This document shows positions 22,320 through 35,200 of a stretch of 64,000 nt of DNA, piece after piece. The stretch is from Amblyornis subalaris (lineage: Eukaryota; Chordata; Aves; Passeriformes; Ptilonorhynchidae): the NCBI GenBank assembly GCA_018881555.1, contig JACAXG010000014.1:8593927-8657926 (forward strand), read 5' to 3'. The notes beneath the pieces are model-generated. The model saw nothing but the letters and a program-made list of their open reading frames with translations. It searched no databases and was not told the origin of the DNA. Positions within the stretch are counted from its first letter, which is position 1. Every line of letters starts with the position of its first letter. The translations under genes were made by a program, and so were the position numbers.

Positions 22320-22570
22320 TAATGGCTTAGGTTAAAAATATGTAATTGCTTAAGCTGGTCAAAAATTGCAGTGTGTTTTCCCTCTCAAATCAAGACCAAG
22401 TTGAAATATCAAAAATGTTCTCAAAATGGGAACAAAAAAGAGATTAGGAAATGTCAGACTTCACCGCCGACATTTTTGATGGAAATACTTTGACATTTGC
22501 AAACTCAAATGTTTAGTTTGTCAAACCAGATGGAAATGTCACACTGAGACAAGTTGAAACATTAATCTGT
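22320..22570. repeat. A/T-rich fold-back repeat, unclassified
   Basis: About 250 bases rich in AAATG, CAAAA and TTTGACA words, unlike the GC-rich surroundings. Perfect 11-bp inverted arms ATCAAAAATGT lie at 22408-22418 and, inverted, at 22470-22480, separated by 51 bases. Related words (TTTGACATTTG, GTTGAAAC) recur nearby. This looks like an old palindromic non-autonomous element, but I cannot name the family. Confidence 0.4.
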
Positions 22571-22847
22571 CTGCTCACGGGAAGCTGCGATCTCCCATGG
22601 GACTCCCCTTCCCAGCTGCCCCCCAGGGTCCCAGGAGCTGTCTGTGTCCTCCAGCAGAGTGGGACCAGGGTATGTCCCTCTGGATTTAAAGCTCCAGTGT
22701 GGCTGGGCAGGCAATAACATCCAAAACCTCTGTGGAGGGAGGCCATCCATGGGAATGGGAAGGAAACGGCAGATTCGGTATTAAGATGCTAATCTGAGGG
22801 ACACAAAACCACATCCCTCTCACCTGCTTCGATACAGATTTCACCAT

Positions 22848-22985
22848 GGATTTGGGCAAGCCAACCCTGCTGTGTCGTGGTTTCCCTTCTGTAAGCTGGA
22901 GTAGTAACTCTTCCCTGCCTCAGCTGGAGGTTGCAGCTTAAATCCATTACTGTTTGTGAAGTGCTCGGATGTCAGTAATGGGGGT
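22848..22985 (+). mobile_element. MIR-like / CORE-SINE fossil
   Basis: The order of short matches follows the MIR core: 'tttgggcaagccaaccctg', 'gtggtttcccttctgtaag', 'agtagtaactcttccctgcc' and 'agctggaggttg'. It is then followed by 'tgtttgtgaagtgctcggat', like the 3' part of amniote CORE-SINEs. No A/B-box tRNA head is recognisable, as expected for an old copy. Orientation is plus. A weaker MIR-like phrase ('tgcctcagtttccccatcat') occurs at about 838-857 and is not listed separately. Confidence 0.6.
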
Positions 22986-22989
22986 CCTG

Positions 22990-25299
22990 TAAGCACGGCA
23001 GAGAGCTGTGCCGGCGGTTTGGAGATGGCATTGCTTGATGCATGGTGGAGGGCTGCTGCAAGCCCGGCAGCGCTAAACTCTCACTGTTGGAATAGCATTT
23101 GAAGTGCAGAAGTGAAAGGTGAAGTGAAAGCACATGGCATATCGGGGCCTTAGGAGCATGACTGGGCTCGCAGCTCAGGTCTGGGTTTGTCTGGGAGAAG
23201 GGGGTTTGGGAGCCCTGGCCACCAGCATCCCATGGCCATTGGGCTGTAGTCCTGGTGAGAGCTGGGGTTTGCCCATCCCACCCACCGCCTCCTGAGTACT
23301 TCATTTTTATTATTTTTTTTAACCTTCCCTTATGCTGGTGACTAGAAGAGTTTGAGGAGAAAAGGCAAAAAGATGTGTTTGAATTAAGAAACACTTCCTG
23401 GAGAAGCAATTCACAGAAGTAGCTTTTATTGTATTTTGCTATTGTCTGGCAAAAAATTGCCAGTATTTTTTATCTGCTCTCACATTAATGTGCTAGGCTG
23501 AAGGCTGCAGGTGAAACACAACTCATTGTGTGGACAAACCTCTCATCTTCTATTGCTTTGTGGACCAAAACTACAGGGTAAACCAGCAAAACTGCCGCCA
23601 CTCTCCTACCCATAGACATACCTCAGGCACTGGCTTCTGTTAGTGATGCCTTCCTGCTGTTGAGCTTTCTTGCCTATAATTATCAAAACCTTTGAACTAT
23701 TTAAGCCTCCAATTGCTCTTTTGGGCTGCTGACCCCCAGAGCTGCCCTTGCCTCATGAAAGGGCAGCAAAGGCTGTGGCAGAGGCCGTGGGGTGAAGGCA
23801 GCCCACGATGCTCTGTCCCTGCCGCTGTGTGGGCTGTCTCGTGGTGGTTATTAATGCCTCTGCTTTGCTTACCCAAGTGCTTAGATGGTTCAATACATTT
23901 TCAGACCTGTCCTTACACTATTGTTGGGAAAGATTCATTAGGACTTTGGCTGGAAATTATAGTGACAGAGCTGGGTAATTTATGGCTTTTCTTGAGGGTT
24001 GTGCAATTATTCAATAAGTGTCTTTCCTTCCTCTACCTCCCACCAGCCACTTGTTGGAAATAAATATTGAATTTATTTGCGGAAAAGTAACCATTGACAA
24101 AGCTGTGAATGGATGGGAAAAACCCGGCGAGGCTCTAAGGGTCCCTTTGCTTGCTTTCCTCTGTGGGGATGAGTGCTCCCTTCCCCGCTCCTGGCTGTGT
24201 GTGCACTGCTTCCTTGGCGCCATTGCCACCAGGTCTTTCCCATCTGTTCGTCTCAAGGTCTCTGCTCACCCTGGACTTCCCAGTGGTGTTCGCTTTGATG
24301 TATCTATTGCTTTCTCCTCTCCCCAGCCAGTGATGGGAAGCTCCCCAAAGCCAGCGCTGGGGCTGGAGTGTCCAGCTCTCGAAGAAAAGCTCCCACCAAA
24401 GCCTAGTGTCTCTCAAGTGTCAAAGCCACTTGTTAGGACCCTGCTGGCATCTGTCCCCCAGCCCTGGGGGCACCCCCTGCCGTGCTCCCCTGTTCAGTGG
24501 ATGATGTCTCTCAACATCTGCGTCTCTTTCAAAGGCACGTAGATCTTTTTCACTTCCAAGCACCCACTGATGGGAACTGTTAATGCTGATGCAGTCCAGC
24601 CCCAGCTCCGTGGTTCCTCTGTGCTGGGCTGGGCAACACCAGGGAGAGGGGAGAAGCAGGGAGCTGGGGCCATCCCCAGCTGAGCAGAGAAGCAGCTGCC
24701 CTGTCACAGGAGAGAGATGGCGTTGGGGTCAGGCACCACGTGGACCTCACCAGACTGGCTGATCCCGTTGAACCTGGGCTCTGCGTGGGACTTCCCACCT
24801 TCCCAGTCTGCTTCAGAGCAGCTATCCTCTGGGATGACTGATCCCTGGGGGGGAGAGGCAGCATGCCTTGCTGTCAGGAGGTTATTCAGCTGGATAAATG
24901 CCTGGCAGGTCTCACTGGGCTCTTCCCCTGGGAGACGACAAGGGTCCCTTTGAGAGCAATCCCAGCCTGCAAAATCAGGCTCTTGCCCAGCAGTTCCTGA
25001 CAAAGGAGGTGCTTAGCCTCACCTGACAGACCTCCTTCATCTGCACTGATCCCAGTGCCTGACAACGGGCAGGGTTCCTCTCTTCCTGTGCAGCCCGTGG
25101 GCTCCTTCTGGGGAAAGTGGGGCTGAAAAGTGCCTCTACCCAAAGTGAAACAACCAAGGCTGAGCATAACATCCTCCCTGAGAGATTCCTATGAGGGGGT
25201 GCCATCGATGGAGGTATTGGCACCAGAGCGTTTCCCCTGTTATCTCTNCTGTTCCTTTGTGCTTGAACATTCTGTTTGAATTAGTGGGGCCTGTTCCTC
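22990..25299. other. Unique DNA, no gene seen
   Basis: AT-rich patches at 23400-23480 and 23880-24110. Frames up to 174 codons (24018-24542) are Leu/Pro/Ser/Cys-rich without domains. No repeat recognised. Confidence 0.5.
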
Positions 25300-25810
25300 G
25301 CAGCGTGCATGACTTNGCATTTGTCTACTTTGGATTTCATCCGCCATTGACTGGCCCATCCATCAAGCTCTTTTCAGGCCTTTTGAAGTTCCCTGTAGCC
25401 TTCGCTTGTTCTGAACACTCTGTGCAGTTTGGGTCCTCTGCCAGGTTTTTCCTATGACATTTTTCATTCTCCTTTTCCAGATCATTAAGGCATCTCTTTA
25501 ACACCACTGGTATTGACACAAAAACTTGGGGAGCCTCCCCATGGGTACCATAGCCTCCTGGAAGGTAGCCCTCNTTAATATATGCTGTTTTGCCTCTTTG
25601 CTTCCAACCATTAGAGTTACTTTTTCCATTTGCTTTGCAAGCATTTAATTCCCTTAATAGTCTCTCGTAAGGGACCCTTGTCAAAGAGCTTTGAAACCCC
25701 AAACATATTATGTCAAGTAGTTCTCCTTACTTTGCCCTCCTGACAATGGAAGAAAGCCTCCTAGCAGATAGAGTCGTGAGCCCCTTTCAGGAAGCCAGGA
25801 CTGCTTGCCC
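25300..25810 (-). mobile_element. Decayed CR1/L3-type LINE, reverse transcriptase core
   Basis: This is the clearest fossil in the window. On the minus strand, in order: FLKG (25782-25793, family HGF.KG); DIICLGFQ (25691-25714, family DVVYLDFQ); SLTRVPYERLLREL directly after it (family AFDKVPHERLLRKL); CLNDLEK near 25475-25492 (family FINDLEK); LAEDPN near 25427-25444 in place of FADDTK; and DGWASQW then RMKSKVDKCxVMH (25305-25364, family W..WQMKFNVDKCKVMH). The stretch from DIICL to VMH is 410 bases, about 137 codons, which is the normal CR1 length, so net indels are close to zero. The first catalytic Asp has become Glu and the frame changes between blocks, so it is inactive. It has neither a 5' end nor a 3' tail. 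Confidence 0.92.
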
Positions 25811-28800
25811 CCTTCTTACTTAGTTAATTTACAGGTTTTAAAATTCAGCTTCTTATGAGCACCTTCATCTCTAACCACCAATTCAGTTCTCACAGCCCTA
25901 AAAAGAGAGCTGTGTCTCCATGCCTGCCAGAGAGCAGGCTATTTCCCTTGCTGGCTCTTTTGTTAGCAGCCAGGTCACTTGGCAAGTGAGAGCCATCAGA
26001 GCCTTCGGGTATTTCGCTTTCAACTTCAGAAGCTTTGTGCTGCGCAGACTCATACAATTTCTGCTCCTTTGGCATGGCCCTTTGTAGAAATATTTTGTTG
26101 TTATCACCTGAAAATAATGGGCATCTCTCTGCTATCCCTGCTAGGCATCAGCTGGTCTAAAAGAAAACCCTCCTTGGCTCTCCTACAACACCTTAGCCTG
26201 CCCTGGCTCTTCCCATCACACCCCGGTGATGCCGATGCTGGCAAGTCAAGTCATGCAGCAGTGCCGAGGGAGGAGGATGGGGCTGATAAGATCCCTGCCG
26301 AAGCTGGGCTGTCTCTGCATTACAGGTACAGGGTAAAAACCTGTTTCACCCGCCTCCGGTGATTCATGCCTCTCCACTCCCGTGAATCATCCTGCTGTTG
26401 TGTAAGGCTTATGCAGCTCGTGTGGCAGGGAGGTATTTTCTGTGGCTTTTATAAACTTCTGCACAATTGATACATGCTGCTCCTGCCTTAAAACATTTAC
26501 ACACTTTATTCAAGGCTTTAGGATTTATGGTCCCTTTACCTGGGACCCTGGGAATGGTATCATCAGCGGGATGATCCTTGGGCTAAGATGCTGTTTATTG
26601 TTATCAGAAACAATCCTGCCCTGCAGTGATTCCTGACCACAAGAAAGGGAAAACTGCTGTTTTTCTCTCCAACACCAATACCCATGAATCTCTAAACAGG
26701 AGGAATTATTTCCCCAAATACTGCGCATTGAAGACATTTACTTCCAAGAATATGTGACAGCTCATCAGACAAGGAGGCGAGGTGGTTTTGGAGCTGCGGA
26801 GGGAACGCTGAGTGCCTTTGCTGGGAACAACCCCTCTGCTGGGAATTCCCACAGCTGCCAGGCAGGAAAACCAACCATGCTTAGTGATGGGGTAACCCCC
26901 CTCCCACCAGGGGTACCCTGTGCCCAAGCAGCCGGGGGAATTCCTTGGTGCAACCGCTCACACAGGCCAGGGATTGAGGTTTTGTGTTTTTTAAACAGCG
27001 TGTGGCGACTTCTGCCTAAACTTCTCCAGACGGACCTTTTGTGCCAGATTACCTGCCTAGCTGGGCTCTTATCGCCGTGTTTATCACTGCCGCCTCTCGC
27101 TGTCAGCACTGTTTATAGGCAGGGGAACCGAAACCCTATGCTAAGAAATTTCCTCCTCCTCTTTTCTTTCAAATCTGCATCTGTTCCAGACTCCCTTTCA
27201 TTAGAGACCACATGAAAGACAAAATAATCCCAGGCTATCAGGCACAGAAACCTTCGCAAGGTAAACTCCTCTCTGCTGGTAAATAAGGCACACCCTGGCT
27301 GGGGCTCTGCCCCGGCATCCAGAGAGGTCCTGTCCAGCCCCTGTCATCTGCTCCCCTATTCCTGGGTACCTGCAAGGCCTCCAACACCCACCAGGGCATT
27401 TGCAGAGCCACAGTGAAAATACAGAGTGCAAAGCAATGTTAGACCCCAAGGATGTCTTCCTGCACCTGCATCCCAGTTGGTGTAGTAATGGTGCACAGCA
27501 AATGCCCTGGGGGAGTTTTGGGCGGGGGGGATGCGCTCCGTGCCTTTTTTACCTGTTGTAAAAATATTTGTAGAGTTGCAACAGGCTGTAAAGAGCAATT
27601 TTTGGGGAGGGAGGAGCAGGGCTGATACCGATTAGGCAGGAAATGGCTCAGTGTGGATGGCATCCATATGGGAGAGCTGATAGATTTGGCGTCTCGAAGG
27701 CATCCCTTGATGGATCCACTGATAACCTGGCAGCAAAACAGACCTGGGCTCTCTGATTCCCTGCCAGCGCCTGAGCCGCAGCCTGCTTGCTTGGCCTTCG
27801 TTAACACCTTTCTGCCATGAGAACTTGTTGCCCTGCCCTGGGGACCAGTGGCCCCGCGGTACCCCTGGGGGGCTCAGCTGGCTGGTCCCCACAGTGCTGC
27901 CTGCCGGGGATGCTGCTCCAGCTCCTTCCCTTTGAAGGCTCAGTGTGAAATCTGGTCGGAGTTTAGGGAGGCAGGAGGGCAGCTTGCAGAGCAGTCTGCG
28001 TCCTTGGGATGAAAAAGCTTCATTTTGCAGCTCTGGAAAGAATCAGCGGGTTTCCAGGCTGGGCTCCTGCCTTGCATTGGAGACAGATGGAGAGTGCAAA
28101 ACAAGGCGAAGGCACCCGGCTGCTCTCACCATGCAGGGGAGCGGCTCACTCGGAGGCGTGGGTCCTGCTCCATGTCTTTCTCCGGGCAGTTTTAATTTCA
28201 TGACCCCCCTTTTGTGCATATCCNTGATGTTCAAAGCCAGGTGGTGGGAAGCCAATGGCCCAGATGTGTCACTGGAGACACTCAGGGTGACTGGGAACCC
28301 AGTGAGATCTTTCTGTGCCAAGCAATGCTGATGCANCCTACTCCATGGTGTCTTTCCCTCTCTGGAAATTGGCAGCAGAAACAAGTGGATTTCAGAGAAA
28401 AATCAAGATGTAGCAGGATGATTACTGGAAAGGAAGCAAGATGGAGAAAATGGTCATGTAACAGAGGGCAGTGGTCCCTTGCAGAGATGGACTGGAGACA
28501 TTGGAGGCAGAAGCCACTTTATGCGCTTTAGTGCTGCTTGAGGGTCTGCAGCCTCCTTCACCAGCCCCTGCCAGGATGATCAAATACAAACCATGAGACT
28601 GAACCCTGGTATGGCTTGGCAGGAAAGTTTTTGCATGGGCACAATCCCCTCCTGCATGACTCAATGAGTAATACTTTTGGGGAAAAAAGCCTGCCGGCCG
28701 AAGTTATGCTTCCTTCAATGCTTCCAAACAGGTCGAGGGCAGTGGATTGTCCTGACAGCCACCTCCTTGAGGTCCCCATCCCTCCCTCCCTCAAGCGCCC

Positions 28801-29039
28801 ATGGGGTTCCCTGGTGCAGTGTGAGTGGGCTCTCCTGTGCTGCTGACCAGTTTGTGCTCGGAGAAAAATGAAGCTCTCTTGACAGAAGGTGAGCTATATA
28901 ACGACTGCCCTAAAGCTGCCCAGGGTTACAGCAAATCTCGTGGTTAAAATAGATCCCCCGAAAGTGCTGGCAGCCCTCCCANGCACTGGCTGCATTAGCC
29001 ACAGCAAGAGCTGTTTGCTCCTGTTCCCGGGTCACGGCC
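25811..29039. other. Unique DNA, no gene seen
   Basis: A minus frame at 25890-26075 is somewhat Lys/Glu-rich and directly upstream of the RT fossil, so it may be part of the same LINE, but no block matches. AT-rich sequence at 26340-26640. Nothing else is supported. Confidence 0.5.
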
Positions 29040-29200
29040 TCCTCGGCTGCGAGTTGGGACAGTAATTTCCCTGTGGTTATTTCTACGATAACTTATTTCA
29101 GGTTTTTATGATGCTTACAAATTGGACAACATCTTAAAACATAATTCAGGCTCTAACTGGCTTTAAATGTGTGTGATTTTACAGNGATGTGTAAAATATT
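29040..29200. promoter_or_regulatory. Candidate conserved non-coding element
   Basis: 'gacagtaatttccctgtgg', 'ctacgataacttatttcagg', 'acaaattggacaac' and 'ttaaaacataattcagg' in unique AT-rich sequence. No ORF. Confidence 0.3.
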
Positions 29201-32200
29201 TTTAAGCCTTGGTAAATTCCAGGGACTGGAGCTGTGGGCAGATGGGGAGGGATGGAGGGTCCAGCCCAAAAATGTTTTTGGAGGCACAGGCTGGGAACCA
29301 GCAATGGGAGTTGTTTACANCCATGAGGAGCAATGCGGTTTGAGCAGGTTGTAGACCACACAGCAAAACATTTATGGGTACTGAGTCTGCACCTCCTCTT
29401 CCTCTTAAAATTGGTTTAATTTATACAAATTAGCTGTGGAGCCAAGCACTCGATACGGATATACAAGAGCTGCTGTGGCAGGGAGATGGCTCCCAGGTGC
29501 TGGAAATAAAAGGGAGCAGAGGAACTGGAGTGAAGGTGTGTTCCTCAGGAACATCAATCAGCATGGCAGGAACTGGCCATATGAACTGTGTTGTGTCTTT
29601 GAACAATCCTCCACCAACTCCTTCCTGCTGGGAAGGTGCCTGCTCCACTCCTACTGTGCCATCAAAGCAGCAGGCGTGGGTGGGAGGCAAACCCGACCCT
29701 GAGGATTGTGGGGCAGGGGATGGGTGTGCAGCACTGAAATACGGCTGCAGTCACCCCACCTCTTGCCTGGGGCAGGCACAGGATCTGGCAGAGACGTGGT
29801 GGCTCCCATCTCTCAGGCAAGACTGTGGCCACACAGGGGACTGGTTTGCTGCCACATGTGTTACACNGCAGTTGAGTGAGGACAGCATCCCAAGGGTGGC
29901 TTGCAGGGGTGGGTAGGGAGGGTTCTGTCATGTACTACTCCCTTCCTTAATGAGCGGGAGGCACCACTCCGGCTGGGATTGGATTTGCCACTACTGACAG
30001 AACCAGGGCTGCTAACACAGTGCCTGGTCCTGGAGCAGAGGCACCCAGGCGGATCACACTGCTGAGATCAAGCTGGGATTTGGTCCTTGTCCTTCACAAG
30101 CAAGAAGGTGCTTTGGGTAAGCAAACGTGATCCTGCGGNGAGGAGCCAGAACCGATGAGCGGGTGCTGATCCAGGACTGGTGCTGCTTCCAAGCAGGGAG
30201 GCAGCAGGACCACCCCAAGCAAACTGGCTGTTTCAGGTGAAGTCTTGGTGAGCAGAGCTTGGGGAGGTGGGAGCTGCGCAGACATGGCACAAGCCTGTGT
30301 GCCCTCGTCTCCAGCAGGCAAGGATCTCTGTGGGTGTTTGTGTTTGCAGAAATAACACTCTTGTCTTGCTCTTTCCTTCCGTGAGGGTGTGGGCATTTGA
30401 CTGAAATGCAATCCCAGGAAAGGCCAAGGATTTTGGCTGTTGTTGCAGGAATATAAGGAAGATGTTATTGTCAAGTGCTCCCCTCCATCCCAGGCGAGAG
30501 GTGTTGCAGGAGTGGCTGGAGGTTGTGGGGAGAGAGGGGGAGGGGGGGGAACCCCTTGGCAAGGCAGGATGGCAGCAGAGAATCTGGGGGAGCTCTTTGG
30601 CAGGTAGTCTGCCATCACAACAGCGCCCATGGCCAGGCCGGCCTGGCCCACCAACGTCTCCTTCTGCCGGGCTCGGATGTCTGCAGCCGCCAGTCTCATC
30701 ACTAATGCCCACATGAGCTTTCCTGCCAGCATCTCTTCCAAAAAAAGCAACTTCCAGCCCACGGGAGAAAACTGAGCGTAATGGCAGAGACGCTGTGATG
30801 ATGCATTGTCTCACCAACACCTACCCACGTCTGCGGGAGGAGGGACCCGCCTGGGCAGCCCCAGACCCTGCTGCAGGGGATGGGGCGTGGGGGACGGCTG
30901 TGGTCGTCTGCTGAGGTCCCAGCTCGACACTGGGAGCTTGCAGAACCCCATCACTGGAGCAGGAGAGAGTGTGTGATTAACATCCCTCCAAAGCAGATTG
31001 CTCCAGCAGACACCCCAAGAAAGCTTTGTATGAAGCTCCTTGGGGACAGGCAGAGTTGGGGCGTCCCATCCTTCATGCACAGCTCATGCCTTTAAAATGC
31101 GCCGAGCTCCTCCAGGGCTACCCCAAGGGTCAGTGAAGGGTTGAGGCTGTTCTGGGCTCTGGCCAGCAAGCTCAGGATGCTGGCTCATGTGCTGCCAGCA
31201 AGCACAGGGTGCCCCAAACACGGCAGCTGTGCACCCAGCAAATATGCTGGAGGGAGCCTGGGGGTGGACTGTGAATTTGGGGAGGGCTCCATCTCTGCNT
31301 TTCCTGTGGGGCAGGTTTGCAGGCAGAGGGGAGCATCCTGTGGAGGTAACAAGGTGACAAGAAACAGTTTACCTTTCCGGCTGGTGTTTCACAGCTCCCT
31401 ATGGAGCTGTCCATGGGGACAGAGGAGCACGGAGGCAGGGGAGCACCCCAGAGGGCCGAGGGCTGGTCCCACTCACAGGAAAGAGCGCAGGAGATGCTGG
31501 CTGTTGGTATGAATTCAGCCCGGCTCCGCCATAAGGAAGTGATTGAAGCTTTCACGATCTGTTTAAGCAGTGACATATGTTTCCTGCAGGCGCAGCAGCG
31601 TGCTGCATGCCAGCGGATGAGATACGGCCCCGCGTCCCTGCCTGGCTCTGCCAGCGCGGGGTAGGGCTGGCCCCATCCCCACGGCCGCGTTTGATACAGC
31701 CACGGCCGTCGCTGCCTGTGTGGGAAGGGGAAATTGCTCACACGGCAAAGGGAAATAAACATGAGGAGACCAGCCCTGACAAAAAAGTGTGTGTTTCTCT
31801 GGTTTGAGGCCCTGCTGCAGGCGAGAGCCACATGATGTGCAGTGGGGCTGGGGATGAAGGAGGGGAAGCTGGGGCTGCGGTGATGTCTGCAAACTCCCTC
31901 TCACTTACAGGGGGTCCCTCCCTCTGGGTCTCACCTCAGCTTTCAGCACTGAGACATCAGAAGGACCAGTGCCAGGGGAGCTGTGCATTGTGGAAAAGGT
32001 CTAATTGCCCAAACCATCGAGTCTGGGTGAGGTGCTCCACCAAATTCAGAAGCAGCCAAAGCGGGCTGAGTGATTACCCTGGGGAGGCGACTCTCCTCTG
32101 GAAATTGCAGTGGCTGAGCACCCAGGCACTGATACTCAGGCTCAGGCTTGCATGGATTCCAGCTCCATCCTCACCTGCACCCCTCAGCTCTTTCTGCCCC

Positions 32201-35200
32201 ATCCTTCAGCATAGGGGAAGTAATTCAGAAGATAAAAGACCGACTGGGGACCTTGGGCCAGGAGCGTGCCAAGGTCATGGAGTGCTGGGGATGCCATGAA
32301 CTAGGCAGGCTGGGGGTGACTGAGACATCAGGCAGTTGTGAAACCATGAGGAAGAGGATTTGGACATTATTCAGGAGCTGGAAGCAGGTGATGGTCCCCA
32401 GGTCTGAGAAGGGTGTAAGCAGCCAGGGCTGTGGAGCCTTTGCCAGTAATTGAGGTCATGCAGGGGGCTGAGCTAGAGAAACAGGAGAAGACAAAGTGTT
32501 GGGAGAGGTGCATGGCTGGGGGCTGCCAGAAAGGATGCAGGCCCTGCTAGGGGGTAAGATCCGTGGTGGCCGGCAAGGCTGACCCCAACCAAAGTTCCTG
32601 TGCAGCCTCCAGCCTGTCCAGGATAAGCCTAAAGACGGGTGTGTGGCAAAGGTTGTGAACTTGGTGTGAAAGTGAGGGAAGGAATCAGAAGGCTTTATGG
32701 TTGAGCTGAAAGCTCCAGGAGCTTCTTTGTCATTCCTCAGGACCAGTGTTTCCCTGCTGACTATACTGACAGAAAAGGGACAGCCGGGAGCAGGGCTTCC
32801 CATCCCTTACTCTCTTCAAAACATAGCCTTCCTTAGCTCCAGGGCAGAGAGTCCTACAGCCTCTCTGTGCTGCAGGTCAGCACCAGCTCCCCAGTTTTCC
32901 CATTAGCTCCCACATCCTTCAGCAGCAAGGCACCAGGCAAGCCAGAGCTCCTGTGCTCGCCTTCAGAGCAGCAGCAGCAGTCCATACTCACCATGTGCCT
33001 TTCCAACAGGGAAGGGCGATTTTATGAAAGGACTTGTGTCCTTCTGAAGTTTTCTTAGAGAGTGCTTTTATCCCCTCATTGCTCCATGTTCTGTGCATTT
33101 ATCTGCAGGATTAAAGACGCTTCTTGGAGTAGTTGGGAAAACCTCCTTACGTAGGGCTTGCCCAGGTTCAGGAGCCTCCAGCTTGTGCCTGGTAGTGCTA
33201 GTGCAGGATGTCAAGCAGTACCTTGCTCCAGGAGGCTGGACTGGGTCGATGAGACACCTCGAGCACGTGTGTGTGTGTTGGCAGGGGCTGTTTCGTCAGG
33301 GATCAGTGTCCCCCTCACGAAGTTTCATGGCTGCAATCGGCAGCAGCCGGAGCTCTCCCCTCTCCGCAGCCAGGGCCTTCTCTGCGGGTTTCAGACACCC
33401 CGGGCCCGTGTTCGTTAGCAGGTAGCCAAGGTTTGCTGTGACTCAGTGCAGCAGTTTGCTCCAGCACTGGATTACCTTCACACATTACAAATCAGTGCCG
33501 AGTTTCTCCACGGTTTTGGCACTGGGCAGGTGCCTGGAGCACGTCGCAGGGAGGAAAAGGCTGGGGGAGGCGGAGCAGGTGAACTTCACTCTTCCAGCTC
33601 TGGAACGAAGCTCCTACTCCTGGTCACAGCCTTTGTAGGGAGAGATGGTGTTCTTTGCCCTGCTGGCAGCGCCGCAGCGAGCTCTGCAGTGCCATGGCTC
33701 TGCTTGGGCATGTGGAGTGTCATGACGATGGGGGAGCTTTTCCCAAAAGCTGCTCCCTGGCAGGCACCGAGGCAGCCCACACTGAGCAGCGGTTGATCAT
33801 TCTCCATGTAACTGCTAGAGATGCCTAAATAATTCATTAATGGTTTGGGGAAACAAAAATATTGTGCAGTGAGTAATTGCTTGCCAGTGATGTGCACGAC
33901 TGAAGCAGATCACAGGCAGGCGCAACAGTGCGGTGTTAGCGGGCATCACAGGCCCAGGCTTTTCCTCTGACTTTTTATTCATCTTTTTTTTTTCCATGTG
34001 AACTGCCTTGCCTCTGTCTCTGCACAAACCTGAAGGCTTTCTGTTTCCCAGGGAACTGGGGTGAAGTGGTTGGACCAGAGCTTGGGCTGGCAGCAGGGGA
34101 GGTGGGTAGCAGGCAGGGGCTCATGAGACCCTCACAGCCCTGCTCGGCCTGGCTCTTTGCACTGCACATAGGAACCATGGGGACAGCAGAAGTTCCTTCC
34201 CCCATTTCCAGTGACGGGACAGGTGGCATCATGCCAGGCAGAGCCTTTCCCCATGTGCTGGTGATAAAGGGTTCCAGGCAACCCATTCCAGACCCAGCGT
34301 GGGCAGGGGAAGGGCCCAGCAGCCTCATGCCGATAGCAGTGACAAGGAACTCCTGTTTCTCCAACGGCGTCTGGGAAACATCCCCGACTGTCTGTCCCTG
34401 GCATATCGCAGTGCTGGAGGCGGCAGGCTGAAAGCAGGGCTCTGGCTCCCTGTGGATGCCCCAGGGCAAGGGGCAGGAAGTCCCCACACTTCCCTGAGCT
34501 GCTCTGGGCAAGCATCGCCCCCAGGGCTGGGCTTTGGACGTGGTGGGAAGTTCATGCCCCAGCACTAAGCTGCGACTTGTGTGGGTTCCTGAAGGAAGCC
34601 CATGCTGCATCCCCTGCAGCTCCTGCTTGTCACTCTGTTAAATTTCCATTTTAACATGAAAACATCTGTTTTCACGGTACCTCTGTGTTATTTACACAGT
34701 CATGCATGCAATCCCTGCTGAAAACAACATTACGCACTACAGCAGCGCGCCGTTGTCTCACAGGTACCGAGAGGGTGGATGNGGAAGTGATGCCAGCCCC
34801 GGGGTCAGGCCACCAGCACTCCTTGTGTCTTGCCCACGGCCACCCTGGTGGTTCATGGTGAAACTGGGATGATTCAAACAAGGGCAAACCCATCTCAGAG
34901 TGTTCCTGGTCCAGAGCAATGGCAGGATGAACCTGTCTCCATCCCTGTGAACCGAGCCCTCAGAGCCTGAGAACAGGATGCTTGATGCACATCAAGGGAC
35001 AGAGACAACAACTGTTGGCCGTGCTCAATGGTGCTTTGTTCTTGGCCCAGGAAGCAATGAAAATCCTCCTGCTTTGAAGCCTGAGGAGGCCTTTTTATTA
35101 TATCCTGGGATCCTGGAATAGGAAACTGCAAGTGCTTTCCCATAACGTGATAAAAAGCTCTCCTGGCTGAGACCACGGCAACTTCTTACACGTGAGAGTG

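Noticed and set aside
30094..30762. 222-codon minus-strand frame
   Set aside because: A 195-codon frame overlaps it on the same strand in another register and two frames run opposite. No domain or codon signal.
31172..31831. 219-codon minus-strand frame
   Set aside because: Cys/Trp/Pro-rich low-complexity translation, contains an N, mirrored by plus frames.
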